Of a stretch of DNA of 64,000 nt, positions 36,153-43,553 are shown piece by piece. The stretch comes from Silvibacterium bohemicum (GTDB lineage: Bacteria > Acidobacteriota > Terriglobia > Terriglobales > Acidobacteriaceae). The stretch covers positions 919,709 to 983,708 of the forward strand of contig NZ_LBHJ01000003.1 of NCBI RefSeq assembly GCF_001006305.1, given 5' to 3'. Position numbers and translations under genes: made by a program. How positions within the stretch are numbered: position 1 is the first letter of the stretch; every line of letters starts with the position of its first letter. Under the pieces are notes generated by a model that ran no database searches, was not told the DNA's origin, and worked only from the letters and a program-made list of their open reading frames with translations.

Positions 36153-38012
36153 ATGGCATCGACGGAATTCGATACATCGTCTTATTTTCATCAATTAATC
36201 CGGCACTTATTTTTCTCCTCTGCAATGCTGTTGCCGTTTGCGGCGCACGCCCAAGTCGATGTACTGACGCAGCACAATGACCTCGCGCGGACTGGGACAA
36301 ATCTGCACGAGACAATTCTTACGCCGGCAAGCGTGAACGCGAAGAGTTTTGGCATGCTCTTCAAACGAATTGTCGATGATCAGCTTTACACCCAGCCGCT
36401 CCTCGCGACGAACGTGAAGATAGGCGGCGGATGGCACGATGTCGTGTATGTGACAACGGTGAACAACAGCGTCTACGCTTTTGACGCCAACGATGCAGAT
36501 GCGAGCACGCCACTCTGGCACGTTAATTTCGGCACGCCCGCCAATGTTCACGACGCAGACTTTGGCTGCACCGATATCAACGGCAGCATGGGCATCGTCG
36601 GCGCGCCGGTAATCGACGCCGGAAAGAAGACGCTGTACGTAGTTTCTTTGACCAAAGCCGGGGGAAAGTTTGTGCAGCGCCTGCATGCTCTCGATACTGA
36701 GACAGGCGCCGACCTTCCGAATAGTCCTGTAGTTATTCAAGCGCCGGGCTTCGATCCTCTGATGCAAAATCAACGCCCGGCGCTCTTTCTCTCCGCGGGC
36801 AAGGTATACATCGGCTATTCTTCGCATTGCGACAAGGGGCCTTATCACGGATTTCTGCTGGGCTACGGCGCGGTCTCTCTCAAACAGGTGGGAGCCGTCA
36901 ACACTTCACCCGGAGGCGAGGGGGCAAGCATCTGGCAATCCGGTCAAGCCCCAGCTGTGGATGGCGAAGGGAATATTTATTTCGTAACCGGCAATGGTAG
37001 CTGGAATGGAAAAACGCAGTTCAGTGAGAGCTTCATCAAGCTCGACCCTCATATGCACATGGTGGACTGGTTCACTCCAACCAACCATTTTCAATTGGAC
37101 AAAGATGATAACGACCTCGACTCTTCTGGGGCCACGCTGATTCCAGGCAAACACCTTGTGGTTGGTGGCGGCAAGGAGGGCGTGCTTTACCTGATCGACA
37201 CCGAACATTTCGGACATCTGGGTGATGAGCATGCCGTGCAGCACTTTCACATCACGAGCTCGCATCTGCATAGCGTTGTGTACTGGAAGAGCGCCAAAAA
37301 TGGGGAGCTACTTTACCTTTGGGGCCAACGGGATAAGACTCGCGTCTACAAGTTCGACGGTGGAAAGCTCGGTGAAACCGCGCTGATGACAAGGCCGGAA
37401 ATGAATCAGGGGCATCCGGGAGCCATGCTTTCTCTTTCCGCGAATGGAGATAAGAACGGGATCTTGTGGGCTGCGATCCATGCGACCGGCGACTCATGGG
37501 AAGAGACCCGGCCCGGCATTCTTCATGCCTATGATGCAGACGACATCAATCACGAGCTCTGGAACTCGCTCGAAAATTACGGAAGAGACGATTGCAACAA
37601 TTACTCGAAGATGGCGCCTCCGACCGTGGCCAATGGAAAGGTATATCTTGCCAGCTTCGGTACGAAAAATATTGGCACCGGACAGTTGTGCGTCTACGGC
37701 TTGCTGCCCGCCGGAGCTCCTCCGGAAGCACCTGCCGGCGTACACGCGTCGATTCAACATCAGTTCGTTTCGGTAACCTGGAATCCCGTGCCGGAGGCCA
37801 GGACTTATACGGTAGAGAGAACGCAAAAGGGTGCCACTCAGATCGTCGCATCCGGCCTGACTCTGCCAAAGTTCACTGACGGGATTGTAGACAAAGGAAA
37901 GATTGAGTACACCGTTGTAGCTGTGAGTGCCAACGGGCAGAGCACGCGCTCTTCGCCGGCTGCTGTGACCATCACTGAAGCTCCCACCGAACGCATGGCC
38001 ATGCCCCAATAG
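36153..38012 (+). CDS. Secreted PQQ-like beta-propeller protein with a fibronectin type III tail
   Basis: A 619-residue exported protein; the leader LFFSSAMLLPFAAHAQ is a signal peptide. The body is a PQQ-like (pyrrolo-quinoline-quinone repeat) propeller, with recurring blades of the form 'V-V-Y-V-T-T-V-N-N-S-V-Y-A-F-D-A' and 'T-L-Y-V-V-S-L-T-K-A'. The C-terminal ~90 residues read VSVTWNPVPEARTYTVERTQ and YTVVAVSANGQSTRS, an FN3 domain. Conserved PQQ-ligand residues could not be confirmed, so it may bind ligands rather than act as a dehydrogenase. ATG 36153 and TTG 36147 share the AAGGAG at 36137-36142 (spacers 10 and 4). It lies between the transporter and the Gfo/Idh gene. Similar 'pyrrolo-quinoline quinone' proteins recur in Acidobacterial carbohydrate clusters without a proven role. 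Confidence 0.85.
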   Translation: MASTEFDTSSYFHQLIRHLFFSSAMLLPFAAHAQVDVLTQHNDLARTGTNLHETILTPASVNAKSFGMLFKRIVDDQLYTQPLLATNVKIGGGWHDVVYVTTVNNSVYAFDANDADASTPLWHVNFGTPANVHDADFGCTDINGSMGIVGAPVIDAGKKTLYVVSLTKAGGKFVQRLHALDTETGADLPNSPVVIQAPGFDPLMQNQRPALFLSAGKVYIGYSSHCDKGPYHGFLLGYGAVSLKQVGAVNTSPGGEGASIWQSGQAPAVDGEGNIYFVTGNGSWNGKTQFSESFIKLDPHMHMVDWFTPTNHFQLDKDDNDLDSSGATLIPGKHLVVGGGKEGVLYLIDTEHFGHLGDEHAVQHFHITSSHLHSVVYWKSAKNGELLYLWGQRDKTRVYKFDGGKLGETALMTRPEMNQGHPGAMLSLSANGDKNGILWAAIHATGDSWEETRPGILHAYDADDINHELWNSLENYGRDDCNNYSKMAPPTVANGKVYLASFGTKNIGTGQLCVYGLLPAGAPPEAPAGVHASIQHQFVSVTWNPVPEARTYTVERTQKGATQIVASGLTLPKFTDGIVDKGKIEYTVVAVSANGQSTRSSPAAVTITEAPTERMAMPQ

Positions 38013-38040
38013 TTTTGGGTCGAGAGAAACCAGTGTTTTC

Positions 38041-38069
38041 TTGACAGTGGAACGATCGGGAAGTATGTT
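38041..38069 (+). promoter_or_regulatory. Promoter of the Gfo/Idh gene, near-identical to that at 33596
   Basis: TTGACA (38041-38046), 17 bp, TATGTT (38064-38069). It matches the nagB-like promoter at 30 of 35 bases from the -35, and the shared TTTC directly upstream extends the match. The leader to the ATG is about 150 nt. Confidence 0.65.
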
Positions 38070-38097
38070 TTTGTACCAGAAGCGAAGGATAGGATAA

Positions 38098-38108
38098 ATA
38101 AACGAAAT
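38098..38108. promoter_or_regulatory. TTTCGTTT-type operator candidate (Gfo/Idh gene)
   Basis: ATAAACGAAAT reads ATTTCGTTTAT on the minus strand. It lies 57 bp from the start of the -35, versus 56 bp for the nagB-like site, so the module is conserved in both sequence and geometry. Confidence 0.5.
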
Positions 38109-38226
38109 AAATAGATCTTCTTCGCGACATAAGCGTGGAGACTTCTGTGGTCCCATCCGGGGCTTTATCGAAAAAGAGACATACGCAATTCAATGTGGGC
38201 GGTAGGAAGAGGCTGGAGAGGACGCG

Positions 38227-39666
38227 ATGAAAGAAAGCGATGGGATCGACCGGAGAGCATTCCTGAAAGGTGCTGGTGGAGTGTTGATGGCTACCAGCAT
38301 GGAAGCGCGTTCTTATGCCCGTATTCTCGGGGCCAATGACCGGATTCGGTTGGCGCAATTGGGGTGCGGAGACCGCAGCGAGGGGCATGTGCACATGGCG
38401 CAGCTGGCTGCAAAACAGACACCGGTGGAAGTGGTTGCCGTCTGCGATCTGTGGAGCCTCGCCCAGGAACGGCGTGCAATTCAGGTGAAAAAAGCCTTCA
38501 ATCTCGAGCCGCAAAAATATAAGTATTCGGAAGACATGCTGGCCCGGAAGGACATCGATGGCGTGATGATTGCGACCGGGGATTTTCAGCACGCCAAGCT
38601 ATGCAGCGCGGTAGTCCAAGCAGGCAAGGATTGCTATGTAGAGAAGCCTTTCGCCAACGTGCTCGCTGAGGCGAAAGAGGCGCGTGACACGGTGAAAGCT
38701 TCGAAGCAGATTGTCCAGATGGGCACTCAGCACCGCAGCCAGGCTTATCCGCTCGCAGTGCGAAATATCATCCGCTCAGGCCAGATCGGAAGCATCGTCC
38801 AGATCGAGCAGGAATGGAATGTCAATGAAGAGCGCTGGCGTTTTGTGCCTACAGATACCGGCATTTCTTCGGAGATGCTGAAGGACGAAAAGTTGGAATG
38901 GAAGAGCTGGCTCTATGGCCGGAAATCCAAGCTCCGCGAAGAGGACACCGATTGGAAACACTGGCTGCTCGGCAAGCCCGAGAGGCCATTCGATCCCCAT
39001 GTGTATCTTGAGTTCCGGTTATACAAAGAATTTTCCTCGGGCATCTTCGACCAGTGGCTCAGCCACGGCTGTGATCTGGTTCATCTATGGTCTGACGAGA
39101 GCCATCCCGCGAGCGTTGTGGCGAACGGCGGTGTTTTCGTCTGGAAGGATGGCCGCGAAAACGCCGACACCTGCGTGGCGGCGATCACCTATCCCAAGGG
39201 ATTTCTCTACACCTACAAAACTACTTTCGGAAACAGCTACCGAAGCTTTTCACGCATTCAGGGACGGGACGGGACTATCGAAAACTACGGCGGCGAGGGC
39301 GCATCGCTCTTCGTGACGACGAAGGAAGGCGGGAGAAAAGAATTCGATCCCTGGGAGTCCGGTCCTGTCTATAAGCAGACGCCCTTGCACGGGCCTTCCA
39401 CTGATGGTGAGGATGTTGTCCAGGTTCCCGGAGCAATGCCGCCCACTTCTCTTGGACCGGACGACGACGATGTGCGTCACCTGGTCGATTGGCTCGAAGC
39501 CATGCAGACGCGCAAGCAGCCCAGCGCCACGGTAGATCATGGCTTTTCCCACTCGATCGTATGCATCATGGCCGCAGAGTCCTACTGGAGCGGGAAAAGA
39601 GTGTACTGGGACAACGCGCGCGAAGAGATCGTCGATCAGCCGGTGAATACGCCGGCCACCAGTTAA
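38227..39666 (+). CDS. Tat-exported Gfo/Idh/MocA family oxidoreductase
   Basis: A 479-residue protein with a twin-arginine leader (DRRAFLKGAGGVLMATSM). The NAD-binding Rossmann domain reads IRLAQLGCGDRSEGHVHMAQ, with EKPFANVLAEAKEARD (the family's E-K-P motif) and GTQHRSQAYPLAVRNIIRSG. The C-terminal part holds QWLSHGCDLVHLW and TYPKGFLYTYKTTFGNSY. It is distinct from the GH109 gene in the window, lacking the Y-x-x-H and GHGGMD motifs. Exported members of this type are common in Planctomycetes and Acidobacteria, and some Gfo/Idh proteins are NAD-dependent glycosidases, so a redox glycosidase or sugar oxidase is possible. It shares its promoter module with the nagB-like gene, tying it to amino-sugar metabolism. 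A strong hairpin follows. Confidence 0.87.
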   Translation: MKESDGIDRRAFLKGAGGVLMATSMEARSYARILGANDRIRLAQLGCGDRSEGHVHMAQLAAKQTPVEVVAVCDLWSLAQERRAIQVKKAFNLEPQKYKYSEDMLARKDIDGVMIATGDFQHAKLCSAVVQAGKDCYVEKPFANVLAEAKEARDTVKASKQIVQMGTQHRSQAYPLAVRNIIRSGQIGSIVQIEQEWNVNEERWRFVPTDTGISSEMLKDEKLEWKSWLYGRKSKLREEDTDWKHWLLGKPERPFDPHVYLEFRLYKEFSSGIFDQWLSHGCDLVHLWSDESHPASVVANGGVFVWKDGRENADTCVAAITYPKGFLYTYKTTFGNSYRSFSRIQGRDGTIENYGGEGASLFVTTKEGGRKEFDPWESGPVYKQTPLHGPSTDGEDVVQVPGAMPPTSLGPDDDDVRHLVDWLEAMQTRKQPSATVDHGFSHSIVCIMAAESYWSGKRVYWDNAREEIVDQPVNTPATS

Positions 39667-39681
39667 CAGCTGACTGAGATC

Positions 39682-39714
39682 GAAGCAGATCGAAATCCCC
39701 TTTCGATCTGCTTC
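39682..39714 (+). terminator. Strong hairpin after the Gfo/Idh gene
   Basis: GAAGCAGATCGAAA (39682-39695) and TTTCGATCTGCTTC (39701-39714) form a perfect 14-bp stem with a TCCCC loop, 16 bp after the stop codon. The downstream sequence has no long T-run, but the stem strength favours termination. Confidence 0.65.
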
Positions 39715-40040
39715 CCGGTTCGGCTGGCGACGATTGCGAATCAAGAAATAAGATGTCGCTCCTCAGTCGGAATCATAAGGCGCAAGCGGCGCGTCAGACG
39801 CTTTTCCAGCGCGTCTCCAACGCATCCCCAAAATCGAAGCGATCCGAAGCCCGGCATCTTCCATTCCAGGTACCAATTCGACTCTTCCCGCAGCATCACC
39901 CGTTCATGTACAAGCTATTCGCAGCGTTTTTCGGACCACTCCCCGGTTCGGGTTCAAGGGAACAAAAGGGAAGCCATGTGGAGATGCTGATACTCGACAT
40001 AACGAAAAGTTCTAAACTCTCGGCGACCCTTACTTTTCGC
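39715..40040. other. Intergenic region before the second receptor
   Basis: Most of the 513-bp gap between the Gfo/Idh and receptor genes. A 99-codon open frame at 39753-40052 has no protein-like features. The region becomes AT-rich towards the promoter at 40041. Two imperfect TTTCGTTT-like sequences occur, one at 39999-40009 (inverted) and TTTCGCTT at 40035-40042, overlapping the -35. Confidence 0.4.
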
Positions 40041-40068
40041 TTGACACAGTAAAGTAGATGCTCATAAA
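40041..40068 (+). promoter_or_regulatory. Candidate promoter of the second TonB-dependent receptor
   Basis: TTGACA (40041-40046), 16-bp spacer, CATAAA (40063-40068, 4 of 6). The surroundings are AT-rich compared with the rest of the window. Confidence 0.5.
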
Positions 40069-40179
40069 ACTTCAAATACGATATAAAACGTAACAAGTTG
40101 GAACCTTCGGAAGAGAGCTCAAGCAAAACAAAAAATTGAATACGCCCGGCACCTGTCGACAGAGTAGGAAAAAGTGCAA

Positions 40180-43100
40180 ATGAAACCAGCAAATAAAAAC
40201 ATGGTTATGGCCTGCCAGATTTTTGGGCGTACGTGCGGTAAAGCAGTTTTCGCCTGTTCGCTATTGTTCCTATTCGTCAGTTCGTCGCTCGCTCAATACA
40301 CCACCGCACGGCTCAGTGGTGCGGTAGCCGACAACACCGCCGCCGCGATTCCCGGGGCAACCGTGACTGTCGAGCAGATTGGAACCGGATATAAGCAGGA
40401 AACCAAGACCGGGTCATCCGGAGACTACCTTTTTCCAAGCCTGCCGATTGGCAACTATCGATTGACTGTCGAGATGAACGGCTTCACCACATACGTGCAA
40501 AATGGGATCACCCTCAACGTTGGCCAGGCTGCTACCCAGAACGTCGCACTACATGTGGGATCGGTGAGCCAGCAAGTCACCGTCAATGCGAACGCGTCTC
40601 TTGTGACCACCGACGATCCGTCGATCGGACAACTGATCGACGCCAAAAGTATGCAGAGCCTGCCGCTGAACGGACGCGAGGCGCAGCAATTGGTCTTCCT
40701 CGTTCCCGGCGCGGTCGACGTTACAGCGCAGAACTGCGGAGCCGACTGTGAAGGCGGAGTTCTTCCCGGTGAGCAATATGCCAAAGTCAATGGCGGAGGC
40801 TCCAACGGAGTTTATTACCTGCTTGACGGCGTGGACTATAACGATACCTACATCAATACAAATCTACCGTTCCCCAGTCCGGACGCGCTGCAAGAATTCA
40901 ACGTGCAGACCGACAACATGAGCGCGACTTATGGCAACGCAACGGGCGGAGTCGTAAATGTTGTAAGCAAATCTGGCACCGATCAAATTCATGGCGATGT
41001 CTTCGAATATCTTCGCAACTACGCGATGGATGCCAAGAACTACTTCGCCACTTCGCCCAATCCGCTGAAGCAAAATCAGTTTGGAGGCACCATCGGAGGC
41101 CCGATCCTGAAGGGCAAGCTTTTCTACTTCGGGTCTTATCAGGGCACTCGACAGAGCACCGCGGTCAACGGCGAAATAGCCCAGGTGCCAACTGCTGCGG
41201 AACGAGGCGGCGACTTTACGGACTTATTGCCAACCGTATTGGCAAATCCGAACCCGCAGTCGCCCTACCAGTTCAACAACAACGTCATCAGCCCGTTGGC
41301 CTTCGATCCTACTGCGTTGTTTATTCTGAAAGGCATTCCTCTTCCGAACGATCCCTCGGGCGGCTCTCATCAGCTGCTATACAACGCCGCGCCGTCTGTC
41401 CAGAATACGAATGAGTATCTCGCGAAGGTAGACTACAACCTCGGCAAGCACCATTTAAGTGCTCGTTATTTTCAGCTGCAATATGACGTCCCGGTCATCT
41501 TACCGCCGGCCAGCAATATCCTCGAAGGCACGCCGGAAACTCCGCAGCATCTTGGTCTAAAGAACGTCAGCGTCGTCGACATCTATACCATCTCTCCGCA
41601 CATTCTTCTGAACAGCTATTTCGGGTGGACCAGCCAAACAGGTGTGACGCAATCCTCTGCACCCTACAATATCGCCCAGGCCGGCTCGAACATCGCTCAG
41701 CCTACCAACTTTCCTGCCACCCTCAACGTGGATGTATCCGGAAACTTCACTGTGGGAGACCAGCCCGCCACCGGAACCTGGGATCGCGGCGATGTATCGG
41801 ATCGCGAAATCGCTACCTTCATCAAAGGAACGAATGAAGTTCAACTGGGTGGCGAATACAAGCGTATTCGCGCTCCCATGGGAAATTCCTATCAGGCCGA
41901 CGGCAACTTCACCTTCGATAATGGCCTTACGGGTAACAACCTTTCGGACTTCATGTTGGGAGATGTGTCGAGCTTTACTCAGGGCGGCGGATTGTATCTC
42001 CACTTCACCGGAAATCTCTGGAGCTTCTTCGTTCAGGATAACTGGCACGCAACTCCGAGACTCACTATCACCGCAGGTATACGCTGGGATCCATTTTTCC
42101 CATACACGGATAGCGAAGGCCGAGTGGCTTGCTTCGTTCCCGGAGCCCAATCAGCTCGTTTCCCCAATGCTCCTCAGGACCTGATCTTCGGCGGAAGCAA
42201 TCATGATTCTGGATGTCCTCAGTCTTCTATCTACAACAATCTCGGCAACGTTGGTCCGCGTTTGGGCTTTGCGTATCAGCTGACGCAGGACGGCAAGACC
42301 AGCATCCGCGGCGGCGCGGGCTACTATTATCAATCACCCAATACCGTAGCGTTCGAGGACGTCGTAGGAGTTCCGCCATTCGCTCCGATCGTCAACATTA
42401 CGGATACTAACTTTTCTGATCCTTATGGAGCTGCGGGAGTCGCTAATCCATTTCCCGCGCAGTTTGGTCCCAGCAATCCCGGCCCCAATGCTGTCTTTCC
42501 GCAGAACATCTCCTTCACCCAGATCTTTGACCGCCATTTCCGCCTCCCTCAGATCCTGTCTTACAACTTGACCCTGGAGCGAGAGCTCGGCGCGGGCTGG
42601 CTGATGCGCGCTCAGTATGTTGGAAACAGGGGATCCCATCTGGGTGGAACAGGGGACCAGGAGGCAGGTCTGCTGCAGCTGAACCCATCGATATATATTC
42701 CGGGGCAATCGACGGAAGATAACATCCAGTCCCGGCGTATCTACCCGAACTTTGGGTTTATCGATTCGATCAACTCCGGGGTGAACAGCAGTTACAACGC
42801 CGGTCAGTTGCAGGTGGAGAAACGTCTCGGACACGGCCTCGATTTTCAATCAAACTTCGCGTGGTCGCGAGCATTGAATGACTTCGGCCCCTCCGGAGAG
42901 CCCGGCGGCCTGGCCACGAACACATGCGCCTGCGGTCGTTACTTCGACTATGGTCCCGATTCTGGCGACGACAACAAGGTCTTCAGGCTGTCGGGAAACT
43001 ATGCGTTTCCCCATGTGCCATTCAAAGGCGTCGCAGACAAGGCGGTCAACGGATGGAATCTAAGTTCGATTCTGAACTGGCAATCGGGTTTCCCCTTTAC

Positions 43101-43509
43101 GGTCTTTGCGGAAGACGATAACTCCTTCTCAGCGATAGGGGCCGATCGTCCGGCTCTTACGGTGGCCAGTATCAAGGACGCAGTGTTAAGCAACGGACGG
43201 TCCCATCCGGACTTAGTCAATGAATGGTTCGACACCACAGCGTTTGCCGCAAATCAAATAGGAACCTATGGAGATATCGGAAAGAACTCTCTGCGTGGAC
43301 CGCGGCTCTTCACTACCGACGTCGCTTTATTGAAGACCGGGCAATTCGGCGAGCGGGTCGGATACGAGTTCCGCGCTGAGTTCTACAATGTCTTCAACAA
43401 TGTCAACTTCGGCGCTCCGGATGCGGGACTGCAAGACAGCAATTTCGGACAAATCTCTTCCGCGGGGGATCCTCGGATTCTTCAGATGGCGCTGAAGGTT
43501 AAGTTCTAA
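40180..43509 (+). CDS. Oar-like TonB-dependent outer-membrane receptor
   Basis: A 1109-residue outer-membrane protein. The signal peptide ends near SSSLAQ. The carboxypeptidase-regulatory domain follows (LSGAVADNTAAAIPGATVTV, SSGDYLFPSLPIGNYRL), then a plug with SLPLNGREAQQLVFLVPG, VYYLLDGVDYNDTY and FNVQTDNMSATYGNATGG. The barrel (DNWHATPRLTITAGIRWDPF, YNLTLERELG) closes with MALKVKF. It is the same class as the receptor at 7288 but clearly diverged, so the two probably take different glycans. ATG 40180 has TAGGA upstream at about 10 nt; GTG 40174 is an alternative. A secreted GH-D-like enzyme follows after 44 bp, probably on the same transcript, suggesting a receptor-enzyme pair. Confidence 0.92.
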   Translation: MKPANKNMVMACQIFGRTCGKAVFACSLLFLFVSSSLAQYTTARLSGAVADNTAAAIPGATVTVEQIGTGYKQETKTGSSGDYLFPSLPIGNYRLTVEMNGFTTYVQNGITLNVGQAATQNVALHVGSVSQQVTVNANASLVTTDDPSIGQLIDAKSMQSLPLNGREAQQLVFLVPGAVDVTAQNCGADCEGGVLPGEQYAKVNGGGSNGVYYLLDGVDYNDTYINTNLPFPSPDALQEFNVQTDNMSATYGNATGGVVNVVSKSGTDQIHGDVFEYLRNYAMDAKNYFATSPNPLKQNQFGGTIGGPILKGKLFYFGSYQGTRQSTAVNGEIAQVPTAAERGGDFTDLLPTVLANPNPQSPYQFNNNVISPLAFDPTALFILKGIPLPNDPSGGSHQLLYNAAPSVQNTNEYLAKVDYNLGKHHLSARYFQLQYDVPVILPPASNILEGTPETPQHLGLKNVSVVDIYTISPHILLNSYFGWTSQTGVTQSSAPYNIAQAGSNIAQPTNFPATLNVDVSGNFTVGDQPATGTWDRGDVSDREIATFIKGTNEVQLGGEYKRIRAPMGNSYQADGNFTFDNGLTGNNLSDFMLGDVSSFTQGGGLYLHFTGNLWSFFVQDNWHATPRLTITAGIRWDPFFPYTDSEGRVACFVPGAQSARFPNAPQDLIFGGSNHDSGCPQSSIYNNLGNVGPRLGFAYQLTQDGKTSIRGGAGYYYQSPNTVAFEDVVGVPPFAPIVNITDTNFSDPYGAAGVANPFPAQFGPSNPGPNAVFPQNISFTQIFDRHFRLPQILSYNLTLERELGAGWLMRAQYVGNRGSHLGGTGDQEAGLLQLNPSIYIPGQSTEDNIQSRRIYPNFGFIDSINSGVNSSYNAGQLQVEKRLGHGLDFQSNFAWSRALNDFGPSGEPGGLATNTCACGRYFDYGPDSGDDNKVFRLSGNYAFPHVPFKGVADKAVNGWNLSSILNWQSGFPFTVFAEDDNSFSAIGADRPALTVASIKDAVLSNGRSHPDLVNEWFDTTAFAANQIGTYGDIGKNSLRGPRLFTTDVALLKTGQFGERVGYEFRAEFYNVFNNVNFGAPDAGLQDSNFGQISSAGDPRILQMALKVKF

Positions 43510-43553
43510 CAAGAAGCGCTGATCCAGAACAAAAACAGAAGGCGGAGGAGTTG

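Noticed and set aside
39753-40052. 99-codon open frame on the plus strand
   Set aside because: No ribosome site, no motif, and it overlaps the promoter of the receptor gene.
40086-40098. AACGTAACAAGTT as a further LacI-type operator
   Set aside because: It resembles the 1966 palindrome only if a base is inserted and has no symmetric right half.
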